From JAHFUA01 sp963733935 (GTDB taxonomy: Bacteria > Acidobacteriota > Terriglobia > Terriglobales > Acidobacteriaceae): a stretch of 64,000 nucleotides of DNA. The notes beneath the pieces are model-generated. The model had not been told where the DNA came from and searched no databases. It saw only the letters and a program-made list of their open reading frames with translations. Shown here piece by piece: positions 63,768-64,000 of the stretch. Each line of letters starts with the position of its first letter. Within the stretch, counting starts at the first letter, position 1. The translations under genes were made by a program, and so were the position numbers. Where the stretch lies: positions 186,001 through 250,000 of the forward strand of contig CAVTEQ010000007.1 of the NCBI GenBank assembly GCA_963733935.1, read 5' to 3'.

Positions 63768-64000
63768 ATGGCGGATTCATACAACGGGCTACCCGTTCCC
63801 AAGAATGGCGCCCGAATTACTTACAGCAACGGGAAATACAACATTCCCGACAACCCGATCGTGCCCTTCATCGAGGGCGACGGCACCGGGCGCGACATCT
63901 GGAAGGCGTCGGTGCGCGTGTTCGACGCCGCCGTGCAGAAGGCCTATGGCGGCAAGCGGCGCGTGGTGTGGTACGAGGTCTTCGCCGGCGAAAAGGCCAT
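63768..64000 (+). CDS. icd: Isocitrate dehydrogenase, N-terminal part
   Basis: The frame is open from ATG 63768 to the window edge (77 codons). After a short lead (ADSYNGLPVPKNGARITYSN) it has NPIVPFIEGDGTGRDIWKAS, the N-terminal nucleotide and substrate-site region of NADP-type isocitrate dehydrogenases, and RVVWYEVFAGEKA. The enzyme converts isocitrate to 2-oxoglutarate in the TCA cycle. Only the start is in the window. Confidence 0.93.
   Translation, partial: MADSYNGLPVPKNGARITYSNGKYNIPDNPIVPFIEGDGTGRDIWKASVRVFDAAVQKAYGGKRRVVWYEVFAGEKA

Overview
The window is high-GC chromosomal DNA that looks acidobacterial (Acidobacteriota, Terriglobia-like). The evidence is the gene mix: eukaryote-type Ser/Thr kinases carrying TolB-like and TPR tails, several PilZ proteins, lipid A and lipoprotein genes (an LpxL-like acyltransferase, lpxD, lnt) that imply an outer membrane, a cytochrome c maturation operon whose CcmE uses Cys rather than His, and dense families of palindromic intergenic repeats. 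No rRNA, phage, insertion sequence with a transposase, or CRISPR array was seen. The taxonomic assignment is an inference.

Layout. 1-3.96 kb: DUF4139-type protein (partial), bacterioferritin, aldehyde dehydrogenase, cation diffusion facilitator. 4-5.8 kb: decayed genes (an SPFH/band-7 protein and a catalase-like protein). 5.9-8.8 kb: thiC and a PilT-type ATPase. 9-11.7 kb: ccmE-A-B-C-D operon with ATGA overlaps. 11.8-24.3 kb: PilZ proteins, P1 peptidase, DUF971, secreted and membrane proteins, an amidohydrolase, a frameshifted MmgE/PrpD, and a decayed secreted protein. 24.6-33.2 kb: recQ fused at its 3' end to an antisense DUF433 fragment next to tRNA-Arg(CCG), an RRM protein, an ECF sigma/anti-sigma pair, and a large kinase-TPR gene. 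33.3-46.6 kb: atypical response regulator, SYLF protein, cytochrome c, lipid A genes, a MobB-like P-loop protein, DehI-type protein, lnt, prfB with its programmed frameshift, metK and ahcY, STAS and Smr-like proteins. 46.9-55 kb: tldD/tldE, a PilZ plus receiver-LuxR pair, two MacB-like permeases, a coiled-coil membrane protein. 55-64 kb: M28 peptidase, a second kinase-TPR protein, glnE, DinB and the start of icd.

How the genes work together. metK and ahcY form the methyl cycle. The ccm operon supplies holocytochromes such as the c-type cytochrome at 35.2 kb. LpxL-like, LpxD and Lnt build the outer membrane. tldD/tldE encode the two halves of a metalloprotease. PilT, the PilZ proteins and the pilin-like protein point to type IV pilus and c-di-GMP control.

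Two features dominate the window. First, at least ten protein-coding genes, including metK and glnE, carry isolated frame breaks while the flanking sequence stays well conserved. Sequence error in a draft or metagenome assembly is the simplest explanation for most of these; three other loci look genuinely decayed. Second, the spacers hold a striking set of palindromes whose arms are built from short iterated units. They come in several unrelated sequence families with one shared architecture, and most sit immediately at gene 3' ends. This is the best candidate here for something poorly described.
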